Below are positions 18,762 through 27,653 of a DNA stretch of 64,000 nucleotides, piece by piece. The position numbers and the translations under genes were made by a program. The DNA lies in NCBI GenBank assembly GCA_036675425.1, contig JAKFFB010000045.1, positions 1-64,000 on the forward strand, given 5' to 3'. The notes below the pieces were generated by a model, which saw only the letters and a program-made list of their open reading frames with translations, searched no databases and was not told the origin of the DNA. The stretch is from SCTD01 sp036675425 (GTDB taxonomy: Bacteria; Actinomycetota; Actinomycetes; Mycobacteriales; SCTD01). Numbering within the stretch: position 1 is the stretch's first letter; each line of letters begins with the position of its first letter.

Positions 18762-19589
18762 GTGAGCGACCCCGGCTACTTCGGCGCGCCGCCGTCCGCC
18801 CCTCGGGAGACCCCTCCCGCCGCACGAGGCCCTCGTACGTCCGTCGTGACGGCGCTCGCGGTCGTGCTGGTCCTGGTGGTCGTCGCGGGGGTCGTGGCCG
18901 CGCAGCAGGTGAGCAGCCGGGCCGTCGGCACGGTGCACGCACTGCACGACCCGGCCCCCATCGAGGACGGCTGGGGGCCGACCTACGTCGACGAGCAGGG
19001 CCGGCCGGCGCGCTGGGACCCGTGCGAGCCGATCCGCTACGTCGTGCAGGCCGGGTGGATCCCGCACGCCGGCTGGCGCGACCTCGACGAGGCGCTGCGC
19101 CGGCTCACCGCGGCCAGCGGGCTCCGCTTCGTGAGCGAGGGGGAGACCGACGAGATGCCGTCGCACGACCGCCCGGCCTACCAGCCGGAGAGGTACGGCG
19201 AGCGCTGGGCGCCGGTGCTCATCGGCTGGGTGCCGGGGGAGAGCACCGACGTCGGCCTGGGTGACGGGGTGCAGGGCGTGAGCATGGCCGTGGCCGTGCC
19301 CGGCAGGAGGGGACCGCACCTGGTCAGCGCGCAGGTCGTGCTGGACGCCTCGCGGCGGCTGGCCGCCGGGTTCGGGCCCGGCACCACGGACGGCGAGGTG
19401 CTGCTGCACGAGCTCGCGCACGCGGTCGGTCTCGGGCACGTGCTCGACCCGACGCAGGTGATGTACCCGCAGGCGACCAACAGCGAGTCGGAGTTCGGCG
19501 CCGGCGACCGGGCCGGGCTGGCTGCCCTCGGCGCGTCGGCCGGCTGCCACCCCGCCCCGAGGGCGCGCCACCTGGTCATGGAGAGCTGA
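18762..19589 (+). CDS. Membrane-anchored zinc metalloprotease (matrixin-like)
   Basis: 275 aa. A Pro-rich cytoplasmic leader (about 1-27) and one transmembrane helix (about 28-47) precede an extracytoplasmic metalloprotease domain. The zinc site HELAHAVGLGH runs from residue 216 (H216, E217, H220, H226) and is followed by a Met-turn-like VMYP, the metzincin pattern. The GTG at 18762 follows ccagggg. The substrate is unknown. It is 52 bp downstream of the STAS gene on the same strand, so co-transcription is possible. Confidence 0.8.
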   Translation: MSDPGYFGAPPSAPRETPPAARGPRTSVVTALAVVLVLVVVAGVVAAQQVSSRAVGTVHALHDPAPIEDGWGPTYVDEQGRPARWDPCEPIRYVVQAGWIPHAGWRDLDEALRRLTAASGLRFVSEGETDEMPSHDRPAYQPERYGERWAPVLIGWVPGESTDVGLGDGVQGVSMAVAVPGRRGPHLVSAQVVLDASRRLAAGFGPGTTDGEVLLHELAHAVGLGHVLDPTQVMYPQATNSESEFGAGDRAGLAALGASAGCHPAPRARHLVMES

Positions 19590-19623
19590 TCCGGCGTGGT
19601 GCGGGTCACCCGAGGCCCCGCCG

Positions 19624-19629
19624 TACCAT
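19624..19629 (+). promoter_or_regulatory. Candidate -10 element of meaA
   Basis: TACCAT ends 6 bp before the meaA ATG, and no ribosome site is visible, so a leaderless transcript covering meaA and the coupled heliorhodopsin gene is likely. Confidence 0.45.
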
Positions 19630-19635
19630 CCCTGC

Positions 19636-21693
19636 ATGACCGAGCAGGTGCAGTCGATCGGCTCCGAGCCCACCGCGGACGTCAGCCCGCCCGCCGCCGC
19701 CGAGCGCCCGACGCGCGACAAGCCGTGGGTGATGCGGACCTACGCGGGGCACTCCACGCCCAAGGACAGCAACGCGCTCTACCGGCGCAACCTCGAGAAG
19801 GGGCAGACCGGCCTCTCGGTCGCCTTCGACCTGCCGACGCAGACCGGCTACGACCCCGACGACGAGCTGTCGCGCGGCGAGGTCGGCAAGGTCGGCGTGC
19901 CGGTCACGCACATGGGCGACATGCGGGCGCTGTTCGACAGCATCCCGCTCGCCGAGATGAACACCTCGATGACCATCAACGCCACCGCGATGTGGCTGCT
20001 GGCGCTCTACCAGGCGGTGGCCGAGGAGCAGGGTGCCGACCCGAAGCAGCTGGCCGGGACCACGCAGAACGACATCATCAAGGAGTACCTCTCCCGCGGG
20101 ACCTACGTCTTCCCGCCCGGGCCGTCGCTGCGGCTGATCACCGACATGGTGGCCTACACCGTCAGCGAGATCCCGAAGTGGAACCCGACGAACATCTGCA
20201 GCTACCACCTGCAGGAGGCCGGCGCGACGCCCGTGCAGGAGATCGCCTACTCCCTGTGCACCGCCATCGCCGTGCTCGACGCGGTGAAGGCCGCCGGTCA
20301 GGTGCCGGAGGAGCGCTTCGGCGAGGTCTGCGCGCGCATCTCCTTCTTCGTGAACGCGGGCGTCCGGTTCGTGGAGGAGATGTGCAAGATGCGCGCCTTC
20401 ACCCAGCTCTGGGACGAGCTGCTGCTGGAGCGCTACAACGTGCAGGACCCCAAGCACCGTCGTTTCCGCTACGGCGTCCAGGTCAACTCGCTCGGCCTGA
20501 CCGAGGCGCAGCCGGAGAACAACGTCCAGCGCATCGTGCTCGAGATGCTCGGTGTGACGCTGTCCAAGGACGCCCGGGCCCGCGCCGTCCAGCTGCCGGC
20601 CTGGAACGAGGCGCTCGGCCTGCCGCGGCCGTGGGACCAGCAGTGGTCGCTGCGCCTGCAGCAGGTGCTGGCGTTCGAGACCGACCTGCTGGAGTACGAC
20701 GACCTGTTCACCGGCTCGGTGGTCGTGGAGGCCAAGGTCGCCGCGCTCAAGGACGAGGTGCGCAAGGAGATCGACCGCGTGCAGGCCATGGGCGGAGCGG
20801 TCGCGGCCGTCGAGTCCGGCTACATGAAGAGCGCGATGGTGGGCTCGCACGCCGAGCGCCGCCGCCGGATCGAGGCCGGCGAGGACGTCGTGGTGGGCGT
20901 CAACAGGTTCACGACGACCGAGCCGTCGCCGCTCACCGCCGACATCGACAACGCCATCATGACCGTCGACCCCGAGGTCGAGCAGCAGGCGATCGACGCG
21001 GTGCGGAAGTGGCGCGCCGAGCGCGACGCGGCCGCCGTCGACGAGGCGCTTCGCGGACTGCGCGACGCCGCCAAGACCGACGCCAACCTGATGGCCGCCA
21101 CGGTCGCCTGCGCGAAAGCCGGTGTCACGACAGGAGAGTGGGCCGGCGCGCTGCGCGAGGTCTTCGGCGAGTACCGCGCGCCCACCGGTGTCTCCGGCGC
21201 CGTCGCCTCGGGGGAGGCGGGCGAGGCGATCGCCGCGGTCCGCGAGGCCGTCAAGAAGACCGGCGAGGAGCTGGGCGTGCGCCTGCGCTTCCTCGTGGGC
21301 AAGCCCGGCCTCGACGGGCACAGCAACGGCGCGGAGCAGATCGCCGTACGCGCCCGCGACTGCGGCTTCGAGGTCGTCTACCAGGGCATCCGGCTCACGG
21401 CGGCGCAGATCGTGGCCGCCGCCGTCGAGGAGGACGTGCACGTCATCGGCCTGTCGATCCTGTCCGGCTCGCACATGGAGGCGGTCCCGGCGGTCCTCAA
21501 GGGACTGCAGGCGGCCGGCGTCGGCGAGGTGCCCGTGGTCGTCGGCGGGATCATCCCCGACGGCGACGCCCGCCGGCTCAAGGAGCAGGGGGTCGCGGCG
21601 GTCTTCACCCCCAAGGACTTCGAGCTGACCGGCATCATGCGCACGGTCGTCGACGTGGTGCGCGAGGCCAACGGGCTGTCCCCGCTGTCGTGA
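19636..21693 (+). CDS. meaA: Ethylmalonyl-CoA mutase (MeaA/Ecm), adenosylcobalamin dependent
   Basis: 685 aa single-chain mutase converting (2R)-ethylmalonyl-CoA to methylsuccinyl-CoA. The N-terminal substrate-binding barrel (about 30-500) has the MeaA-type segments WVMRTYAGHS, FDLPTQTGYDPD and SYHLQEAGATPVQE. The C-terminal B12-binding domain (about 545-675) carries the base-off motif D560-G-H562-S-N-G. Full fusion of catalytic and B12 domains at this length fits MeaA, as opposed to the split methylmalonyl- or isobutyryl-CoA mutases. The presence of ccr, epimerase and meaB in the same window supports the ethylmalonyl-CoA role. Confidence 0.92.
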   Translation: MTEQVQSIGSEPTADVSPPAAAERPTRDKPWVMRTYAGHSTPKDSNALYRRNLEKGQTGLSVAFDLPTQTGYDPDDELSRGEVGKVGVPVTHMGDMRALFDSIPLAEMNTSMTINATAMWLLALYQAVAEEQGADPKQLAGTTQNDIIKEYLSRGTYVFPPGPSLRLITDMVAYTVSEIPKWNPTNICSYHLQEAGATPVQEIAYSLCTAIAVLDAVKAAGQVPEERFGEVCARISFFVNAGVRFVEEMCKMRAFTQLWDELLLERYNVQDPKHRRFRYGVQVNSLGLTEAQPENNVQRIVLEMLGVTLSKDARARAVQLPAWNEALGLPRPWDQQWSLRLQQVLAFETDLLEYDDLFTGSVVVEAKVAALKDEVRKEIDRVQAMGGAVAAVESGYMKSAMVGSHAERRRRIEAGEDVVVGVNRFTTTEPSPLTADIDNAIMTVDPEVEQQAIDAVRKWRAERDAAAVDEALRGLRDAAKTDANLMAATVACAKAGVTTGEWAGALREVFGEYRAPTGVSGAVASGEAGEAIAAVREAVKKTGEELGVRLRFLVGKPGLDGHSNGAEQIAVRARDCGFEVVYQGIRLTAAQIVAAAVEEDVHVIGLSILSGSHMEAVPAVLKGLQAAGVGEVPVVVGGIIPDGDARRLKEQGVAAVFTPKDFELTGIMRTVVDVVREANGLSPLS

Positions 21694-22484
21694 CCGCCGA
21701 GCCGCGCGCCATCGACTCGGCCACGGCGCGCCGGCTGCGCGCGGCGAACCTCGCGCTGGCAGGGCTGCACGCCGTGCAGGCGGTCGTGCTGCTCGTCCTG
21801 ACGACGTCGTTCTCGATCCCCGTCACCGAGGCCTTCCCGGAGGGACCGCCCGGGAGCGCGCCGCCCGGTGCGGAGTCGCTGCTCGACCTGCCGCTGGGCG
21901 TGCTGGTCGCGGCCTTCCTGCTGCTCGCTGCAGTGGACCACCTCGTCGTCGCGCTGCCGGGCGTCTTCGAGCGGCACCTGTCGCTGCTGTCCCGCAGCCG
22001 CAACCCGTTCCGGTGGGTCGAGTACTCCTTCTCGGCAACCCTCATGGTCCTGCTCATCGGGCTGCTCACCGGTGTCACCGACGTCACCGCGGTCATCGGG
22101 ATCGCCGGCGCGAACGTCGCGATGATCCTGTTCGGCGCGCGCATGGAGCGGGTGAACGAGGGGCGCGACGAGGTCGAGTGGCAGCCCTTCGTCTACGGCT
22201 GCGTCACCGGTGCCTTCCCGTGGGTCGCGATCACGACGGCGCTGATCGGCGCGGAGGTGCGCGGCGACGGCGCCCCGGCCTTCGTCTACGTCATCTTCGT
22301 CTCGCTCTTCGTGCTGTTCATGAGCTTCGCGGTCAACCAGTGGCTGCAGTTCCGCGCCCGGTCGCGCGGCGGTCGGTGGGCCGACCCGGTGCGGGTCGAG
22401 GTGACGTACCTCGTGCTCAGCCTGGTCGCCAAGAGCCTGCTGGCGTGGCAGGTCTTCGCGAACGTGCTTCTCTCGCCGAGCTGA
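21690..22484 (+). CDS. Heliorhodopsin
   Basis: 264 aa, seven transmembrane helices, retinal-binding photoreceptor family with inverted topology (N terminus inside). The Schiff-base lysine is K248 in helix 7 (LSLVAKSLLAWQ), the counterion E111 is in helix 3 (FRWVEYS), and the family histidines H27 and H84 are in place. Helix 6 (SLFVLFMSFAVNQWLQ) also matches heliorhodopsins rather than type-1 pumps. The GTG start overlaps the meaA stop (GTGA), so it is translated with the mutase. The biological role of heliorhodopsins is unsettled; most are thought to be light sensors. No retinal synthesis gene is in this window. Confidence 0.95.
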   Translation: MTAEPRAIDSATARRLRAANLALAGLHAVQAVVLLVLTTSFSIPVTEAFPEGPPGSAPPGAESLLDLPLGVLVAAFLLLAAVDHLVVALPGVFERHLSLLSRSRNPFRWVEYSFSATLMVLLIGLLTGVTDVTAVIGIAGANVAMILFGARMERVNEGRDEVEWQPFVYGCVTGAFPWVAITTALIGAEVRGDGAPAFVYVIFVSLFVLFMSFAVNQWLQFRARSRGGRWADPVRVEVTYLVLSLVAKSLLAWQVFANVLLSPS

Positions 22485-22557
22485 GCCCCGGGCTGCAGAA
22501 TCGGGAGAGGGGTGCCGATGGACACCAGGACCCCTGCCCCGGAGCACTGGAGCGCTC

Positions 22558-23535
22558 GTGAGCCTCGCCGCCGTCCCCGCCTCACCGGTGCCGCCGCGCG
22601 CTGACGCGGCCGCCGTGGCCGCGCGCCTCGTCGGCGGGGTCGAGCAGGTCGTCCACGGCCGCCGCGCCCAGGTGGAGCTGGTCGTCTGCGCCGTGCTCGC
22701 CGGCGGGCACGTGCTGATCGAGGACGTTCCGGGCAGCGGCAAGACCACGCTCGCGCGCGCTGTGGCCGCGTGCCTCGGCGGGGAGTTCCGTCGCATCCAG
22801 GGCACCGCGGACCTGCTGCCCGCCGACATCACCGGCAGCGGCGTCTGGGAGCCCGAACGTCGCGCGTTCGCCTTCGTGCCCGGCCCGGTCTTCGGCCACG
22901 TCGTGCTCGTCGACGAGCTCAACCGCACCCCGCCGCGCACCCAGTCGGCGTTCCTCGAGGCCATGGACGAGGGCGCCGTCACCGTCGACGGGGTGCGGCA
23001 CGAGCTGCCGCACCCGTTCGTCGTGCTGGCCACGCAGAACCCGCTGGAGCAGTACGGCACCTACCCGCTGCCGGAGGCCCAGCTGGACCGGTTCGCCGTC
23101 ACGCTCACCCTCGGCCCGAACGACCCCGCCACCGAGCGGCGGGTCGTCCGCGAGCAGCTCGAGCGCGCCACCGTGGACGACCTGCAGCCGGTCACCACCC
23201 CGGCGGAGCTGGTCGCCGTACGCCGCGAGGTGCGCCGCACCCACGTCGCGGACGCGGTGCTCGACCACGCGGTGCGCGTCGTCGAGGCGACCCGGTCGCA
23301 CCCGGCCGTGGTGCTCGGCGCGAGCACCCGCGCGGCGCTGACGCTCGTCCACGTCGCGCAGGCGCGGGCGCTGCTCGGGGGGCGGGCCCACGTGTCGCCC
23401 GACGACGTGAAGGCGCTCGCTCCCGCCGTGCTCGGTCACCGGCTCGTGCTGCGTGACGGCTCGGGCGGGCTCGCCCGCGGACAGCGCGTCGTCACCGAGC
23501 TGCTCGGGCAGGTGCCCGTCCCGCTGGCGACATGA
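22558..23535 (+). CDS. MoxR-type AAA ATPase
   Basis: 325 aa. AAA+ chaperone-like ATPase with Walker A PGSGKT (K62), Walker B LVDELNR (D119, E120) and the arginine-finger region of the MoxR subgroup. MoxR proteins act with adjacent DUF58 and transglutaminase genes, and exactly that trio follows with ATGA and GTGA overlaps. They are thought to assist maturation of secreted or membrane complexes. The GTG start has ggagc nearby. It begins 73 bp after the heliorhodopsin gene. Confidence 0.93.
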   Translation: MSLAAVPASPVPPRADAAAVAARLVGGVEQVVHGRRAQVELVVCAVLAGGHVLIEDVPGSGKTTLARAVAACLGGEFRRIQGTADLLPADITGSGVWEPERRAFAFVPGPVFGHVVLVDELNRTPPRTQSAFLEAMDEGAVTVDGVRHELPHPFVVLATQNPLEQYGTYPLPEAQLDRFAVTLTLGPNDPATERRVVREQLERATVDDLQPVTTPAELVAVRREVRRTHVADAVLDHAVRVVEATRSHPAVVLGASTRAALTLVHVAQARALLGGRAHVSPDDVKALAPAVLGHRLVLRDGSGGLARGQRVVTELLGQVPVPLAT

Positions 23536-24536
23536 GGCCGACCGCGGGCGCCGCGCTCGCGCTCGTCGGTGCCGCCGTGCTGCACCAGCTCGCGCGCATC
23601 ACCGGTGCTGCCTGGCTGGCCCTCGGCAGCGGCGCGCTGCTCGCCCTCCCGCTCGCCGCGCTGCTGCTGCGCCCGCGGCTCGACGGGATCCAGGTCGTCG
23701 CGGCGCCGCTGCACCTGCGCCGCGGCAGCACCGGCGAGCAGGCCGTCACCGTCCGGAACGCCGGTCGCCGGCCGAGCCCGCCGCTCCGGCTGACCGACGG
23801 CACGCCCGGGCTGGAGCCGACCGTCGTCGCGGTCCCCGCGCTCGCCCCGGGTGCCTCGGTCTCCGCAGTGCTCCTGCGCTCTGCGGTCGCGCGCGGCTGG
23901 ACTCCGGACGCCGAGGCCGTGCTGGAGAGCAGCGCGCCCTTCGGCCTGGTGCGCGTACGACGGTCGCTGCGCGTTGCCGGGCCGTTCGTCGTGGCACCCG
24001 CTCCCGTGGGGGCGCCGGTCGTGCAGGCCGGGGGAGAGGGAGCGGGGGACACCAGCAGCGCCGTGGCGGGGCACGGGACCGAGGTGCTGGGGCTGCGCCC
24101 CTACCGGCCCGGGGACAGCGCTACCGCGGTGCACGCCCGGGCGAGCGCCCGGCAGGGCCGTCCGGTCGTGCTCGAGCGTGAGCGGGAGACCGGCGCCGCC
24201 GTCGTCGTCCTGTGCGCTCAGCGGGGCAGCGGCCCGGAGTGGGAGGCGCTCGTCGAGCGCAGCTGCGCGCTCGCCGAGACGGCGGTACGGGAGGGCCGGC
24301 CGCCGCGGCTGCTCGCCAGCGGGCTGACCGCGCCGGTGCGACCGTCCGCGGCCGCGGTCCTCGACTGGCACGCCGCGCTCGACGGGGCGCAGCCGGTGGA
24401 CGCCCGCACGCAGGCCGAGGCGGTCCGGGCCGCAGCGCACGGCGGCTCGGTGGTCCTGATGGGCACTGCTGCGGGAGACCTGGGAGCGGCCTGCGCCGCG
24501 GCCGGTGCCCGCCTCGTCGTGCTGGGTCCGGCGTGA
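23532..24536 (+). CDS. DUF58-domain membrane protein
   Basis: 334 aa. Two hydrophobic segments at the N terminus (about 4-20 and 24-44) precede a soluble part with the conserved DUF58 core, seen as LRPYRPGDSATAVHARASAR (about 185-205). Its ATG overlaps the MoxR gene stop codon (ATGA) and its stop overlaps the next gene (GTGA), so the three are tightly coupled. DUF58 proteins contain a VWA-like fold and are partners of MoxR ATPases; the specific target here is unknown. Confidence 0.88.
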   Translation: MRPTAGAALALVGAAVLHQLARITGAAWLALGSGALLALPLAALLLRPRLDGIQVVAAPLHLRRGSTGEQAVTVRNAGRRPSPPLRLTDGTPGLEPTVVAVPALAPGASVSAVLLRSAVARGWTPDAEAVLESSAPFGLVRVRRSLRVAGPFVVAPAPVGAPVVQAGGEGAGDTSSAVAGHGTEVLGLRPYRPGDSATAVHARASARQGRPVVLERERETGAAVVVLCAQRGSGPEWEALVERSCALAETAVREGRPPRLLASGLTAPVRPSAAAVLDWHAALDGAQPVDARTQAEAVRAAAHGGSVVLMGTAAGDLGAACAAAGARLVVLGPA

Positions 24537-26410
24537 CCGGGCTGCGGGGCGCGGCGCTGGTCGCGGTCCTCACCGGGCAGGTGGCCACGGCCGTGGCGGG
24601 GGTCCTGCCCGTCCCCTTGCTGCTCGTGGCCGTGGTCATCACCGCCGCCGGGGCGGCCGTGGCCGCACGAGGGGTCGCGCAGGAGCTGGTCCGCCGCGGC
24701 GCCACCCTCGCCGTGGGCCTGCTGGCCCTCGCCGTCCTCCCCCGGATCGCCGCCGGGGAGGGGCTCCGCGAGGTGCTCGGCCCGCTGCTGGTCGGCGTGG
24801 TCGCGCTGCAGGCGTGGACCTGGCACGCCCGGTCGGACCTCCGGACCGGGGTCGTCGCGGCGTGCGGCCTGCTCGTGCTCGGCGCGTCGTACGCCCCTGA
24901 CGTGCTGGTCGGCCTCCCGCTGCTGGTCGGCTGGGGGGCGGCGCTGGCGGCGCTGGTGCTCGCGGTGCGCGAGCGGTCCACCGAGGGCGCCGACGTCGTG
25001 CTCCGCGCGGCGAGCCCCCGAGCGCCGCTGGTGCTGGCGGCGGCCTTCGCCGCGCTGCTCGGACTGGTCGCCTTCCTGCTCGTCCCGGTGCCGGAGGAGG
25101 CCGGCCTGCAGAGCCGGCTCGCCCGTGCCGCCGCGGCCGCAGGGCTCTCCGGCGGGCGAGCGGCGCCCGGCGCCTACACCGGCGACGTGGTGGACCTGCG
25201 CGTCCGCGGCGAGCTGAGCGACGAGGTGCTCATCGAGGTGCCGCACGCCTCGCCGGCGCTGTGGCGCAGCGGCGTCTACACCGACTGGGACGGCGCGTCG
25301 TGGACCCGTCCCGCCCAGGCGAGGCGCGTGGGCGGGCCGCCGTTCGCGGTGGCCGACGACGCCGGCCAGGCGCGCACCGACGACGTACGCGTGCGCCGCC
25401 GGGCGACCGGCACCGTCTGGGCGCCCGGCCCGGTGCAGGAGGTGTCGCTGCTCGGCAACGCCGTCGGGGTCGACGCCCTCGGGGCGGTGCGCGGGCCGAC
25501 CTGGCCGCTCTACACGGTGCGCAGCCTGGTCGTGCAGCCGTCCGACGAGGAGCTGCGCAGCAGCACCGGCGCGGACCCGGGCGACCCGCGGTGGACGGCG
25601 CTGCCGGCGACCGTCCCGGACCGGGTGCGCGCCCTGGGCCGCCGGCTCGCGGGGGAGGCGCCGACCCGGCTCGACGCCGTGCGCGCCGTCGAGCAGTGGC
25701 TCGCCGCGAACGCGACCTACCGCCTCGACTCACCCGTCCCGCGACCGGGCGAGGACGCGGTCGATCGCTTCCTGTTCGTCGACCGGGTCGGCTTCTGCGA
25801 GCAGTTCGCCGCGGCCGAGGTGCTGCTGCTGCGGGCTGCCGGGATCCCGGCGCGCTTCGTGACCGGCCTCGCCTACGGCGTCGAGGGCAGCGACGGCTGG
25901 CGCAGCTTCCGGCAGAAGGACCTGCACGCCTGGGTGGAGGTCTTCCACCCCGGGATCGGCTGGGTCAGCTCGAACCCCACGCCCCCGGCCACCCAGCTGG
26001 CCGGTGCGCCGCTGCGGGTCCGCGTCGCGGCTCGGCTGACGGCGCTGCTCCAGTCCGCCGACGACGTCCCCGGCGGTCGTCCGGCGCTGGCCTCCGGCCT
26101 GCTCGCGCTCGCTGCGTCCGTCGCGGTCGGGCTGGTCCTGCGCCGACGCCGCCGGCCGGTCCTGGCGGCCGAGCTCCGACCGCTGCCCGTCCGCACCGAG
26201 GGACGGCCGGCGCTGCAGGCGTTCCTGCGCTGGGACGCCCGGCTCGGTGAGCGTCGCCGGCGACCGGCCGAGTCGCTGCGCGAGCTGCAGGTCAGGCTCG
26301 ACCTGCCTCCCGAGCTGCGCGACGCGATCGACGTCGTCGAGCAGGAGTGCTACGCCGCGACGCCGCCGGCCGAGGCGGCCCGGGTGACGACGGTGCTGGA
26401 CCGCAGGTAG
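24533..26410 (+). CDS. Transglutaminase-like membrane protein (TgpA/DUF3488 type)
   Basis: 625 aa. About six N-terminal transmembrane helices (roughly 1-195) are followed by an extracytoplasmic domain, a transglutaminase-like core and one more helix (about 520-540) with a cytoplasmic tail. The catalytic Cys is C422 (VGFCEQFA) and the His is H465 (DLHAWVEVF). At the third position, usually Asp in WVxxDPTP, this protein has Asn (N481, in WVSSNPTPP). Such proteins act with MoxR and DUF58 partners, and the GTG start overlaps the DUF58 stop. The Asn may weaken protease or transamidase activity. Confidence 0.86.
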   Translation: MTGLRGAALVAVLTGQVATAVAGVLPVPLLLVAVVITAAGAAVAARGVAQELVRRGATLAVGLLALAVLPRIAAGEGLREVLGPLLVGVVALQAWTWHARSDLRTGVVAACGLLVLGASYAPDVLVGLPLLVGWGAALAALVLAVRERSTEGADVVLRAASPRAPLVLAAAFAALLGLVAFLLVPVPEEAGLQSRLARAAAAAGLSGGRAAPGAYTGDVVDLRVRGELSDEVLIEVPHASPALWRSGVYTDWDGASWTRPAQARRVGGPPFAVADDAGQARTDDVRVRRRATGTVWAPGPVQEVSLLGNAVGVDALGAVRGPTWPLYTVRSLVVQPSDEELRSSTGADPGDPRWTALPATVPDRVRALGRRLAGEAPTRLDAVRAVEQWLAANATYRLDSPVPRPGEDAVDRFLFVDRVGFCEQFAAAEVLLLRAAGIPARFVTGLAYGVEGSDGWRSFRQKDLHAWVEVFHPGIGWVSSNPTPPATQLAGAPLRVRVAARLTALLQSADDVPGGRPALASGLLALAASVAVGLVLRRRRRPVLAAELRPLPVRTEGRPALQAFLRWDARLGERRRRPAESLRELQVRLDLPPELRDAIDVVEQECYAATPPAEAARVTTVLDRR

Positions 26411-26453
26411 GCCGGAGCGCCACGCGCTGGGAGCAACGACGTGCCACGGGTCG

Positions 26454-26459
26454 TAGCCT
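26454..26459 (+). promoter_or_regulatory. Candidate -10 element of nucS
   Basis: TAGCCT ends 6 bp before the nucS GTG, and no ribosome site is visible, so the message is probably leaderless. Confidence 0.45.
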
Positions 26460-26465
26460 GTCCCG

Positions 26466-27119
26466 GTGCGACTGGTCCTGGCAACGTGCTCCGTCGACTA
26501 CGTCGGCCGGCTCACCGCGCATCTCCCGACGGCGACCCGGCTGCTCATGGTCAAGGCCGACGGCTCGGTGCTCGTGCACTCCGACACCGGCGGCTACAAG
26601 CCGCTGATGTGGATGACGCCGCCGTGCACGACCGTGGAGCTGGACGGCACCTGGACGGTGACCAACAAGGGCGGCGAGCAGATCGTCATCACCGTCGAGG
26701 AGGTCCACTCCGACAGCGCGCACCACCTCGGCACCGACCCCGGGCTGGTCAAGGACGGCGTCGAGAAGCACCTGCAGGAGCTGCTCGCGGACCGCTGCGA
26801 GGTGCTCGGCACCGGCTGGACGCTCGTGCAGCGGGAGTACTTCACCGACATCGGCCCGGTGGACCTGCTCTGCCGCGACGACAGCGGCGCCCACGTGCTG
26901 GTCGAGGTGAAGCGGCACGCCGAGATCGACGGCGTCGAGCAGCTGACCCGCTACCTGCAGCGGGTGTCGACCGTGCTCGGCGACGTCAAGGGCGTGCTCG
27001 CCGCGCAGAGCTTCAAGCCGCAGGCGAAGGTGCTGGCCGCCGACCGCGGGATCACCTGCGTGCAGCTCGACTACGACGCGCTGCGGGGGATGGACCCGCA
27101 CACGCCGACGCTGTTCTAG
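26466..27119 (+). CDS. nucS: Endonuclease NucS (EndoMS), non-canonical mismatch repair
   Basis: 217 aa. NucS/EndoMS cleaves both strands at certain mismatches and replaces MutS/MutL in most actinobacteria. The N-terminal DNA-binding domain (about 1-105) is followed by a RecB-like nuclease domain with the active-site triad D133, E147 and K149 (VDLL and VEVKR). The C terminus ends in TPTLF, fitting the short beta-clamp binding tail of the family. The gene is monocistronic by layout and overlaps the convergent STAS gene by 4 bp. Confidence 0.95.
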   Translation: MRLVLATCSVDYVGRLTAHLPTATRLLMVKADGSVLVHSDTGGYKPLMWMTPPCTTVELDGTWTVTNKGGEQIVITVEEVHSDSAHHLGTDPGLVKDGVEKHLQELLADRCEVLGTGWTLVQREYFTDIGPVDLLCRDDSGAHVLVEVKRHAEIDGVEQLTRYLQRVSTVLGDVKGVLAAQSFKPQAKVLAADRGITCVQLDYDALRGMDPHTPTLF

Positions 27120-27451
27120 CGGACGACCGGCAGCAGGCCGTCCAGGTCGAGGACCTTCACCACCCGGCGGACCAGTCGCGACGGCGAGCGCAGGGCGAGC
27201 CGCCCCCCGCGCGCGGCGAGCGCCCGCTGGACCGTGAGCAGCGCGGAGATGCCGGAGGCGTCGAGGAACCGGAGCTCGGACAGGTCGAGCACGAGCGCCT
27301 CGGGCGCGGTCGGCGCGGTCACGATCGGCGCCAGGCAGGAGCGCAGCCGGGGTGCGGTCGCGAGGTCGAGCTCGCCGCTCAGCGCGACGACCACGGTCGT
27401 TCCCTCCCGCGTGACGCGGGTGTCCAGGACAGGACCACCCGTCGCCGGCAC
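27116..27451 (-). CDS. STAS-domain anti-sigma factor antagonist
   Basis: 111 aa single STAS domain with the conserved segment LRFLDASGISALL, including the phosphorylatable Ser. It resembles SpoIIAA/RsbV-like antagonists that release an anti-sigma kinase when dephosphorylated. No anti-sigma kinase lies beside it. Its stop codon is formed from the same CTAG that ends nucS on the other strand. Upstream is a 202-bp divergent spacer before the dehydrogenase gene; I found no clear operator there. Confidence 0.85.
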   Translation of the reverse strand: MPATGGPVLDTRVTREGTTVVVALSGELDLATAPRLRSCLAPIVTAPTAPEALVLDLSELRFLDASGISALLTVQRALAARGGRLALRSPSRLVRRVVKVLDLDGLLPVVR

Positions 27452-27653
27452 CTTCAGCCTCCATCCGGTCCGGCTGGGCCCGCACCGGGCGGCGCGGGGG
27501 CGGTGGACCTTGCTCGGGCTGGCTTCTCAACCAGGTTCCAGTCTGCCGCACGCGTCGCACGATGTCCTGCACCCCCCGGCGCGCGGCGTGCGCGCGGCTG
27601 GGAGACTCGGGGGCAACCGCCGCGAGTTCGCGGCTCGAAGACAGGGAGATGAC

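Noticed and set aside
19636..21693. Calling this mutase methylmalonyl-CoA or isobutyryl-CoA mutase
   Set aside because: It is a single fused chain of 685 aa with MeaA-type motifs, and ccr is nearby; methylmalonyl-CoA mutases in actinobacteria have two chains and isobutyryl-CoA mutase has separate large and small subunits.
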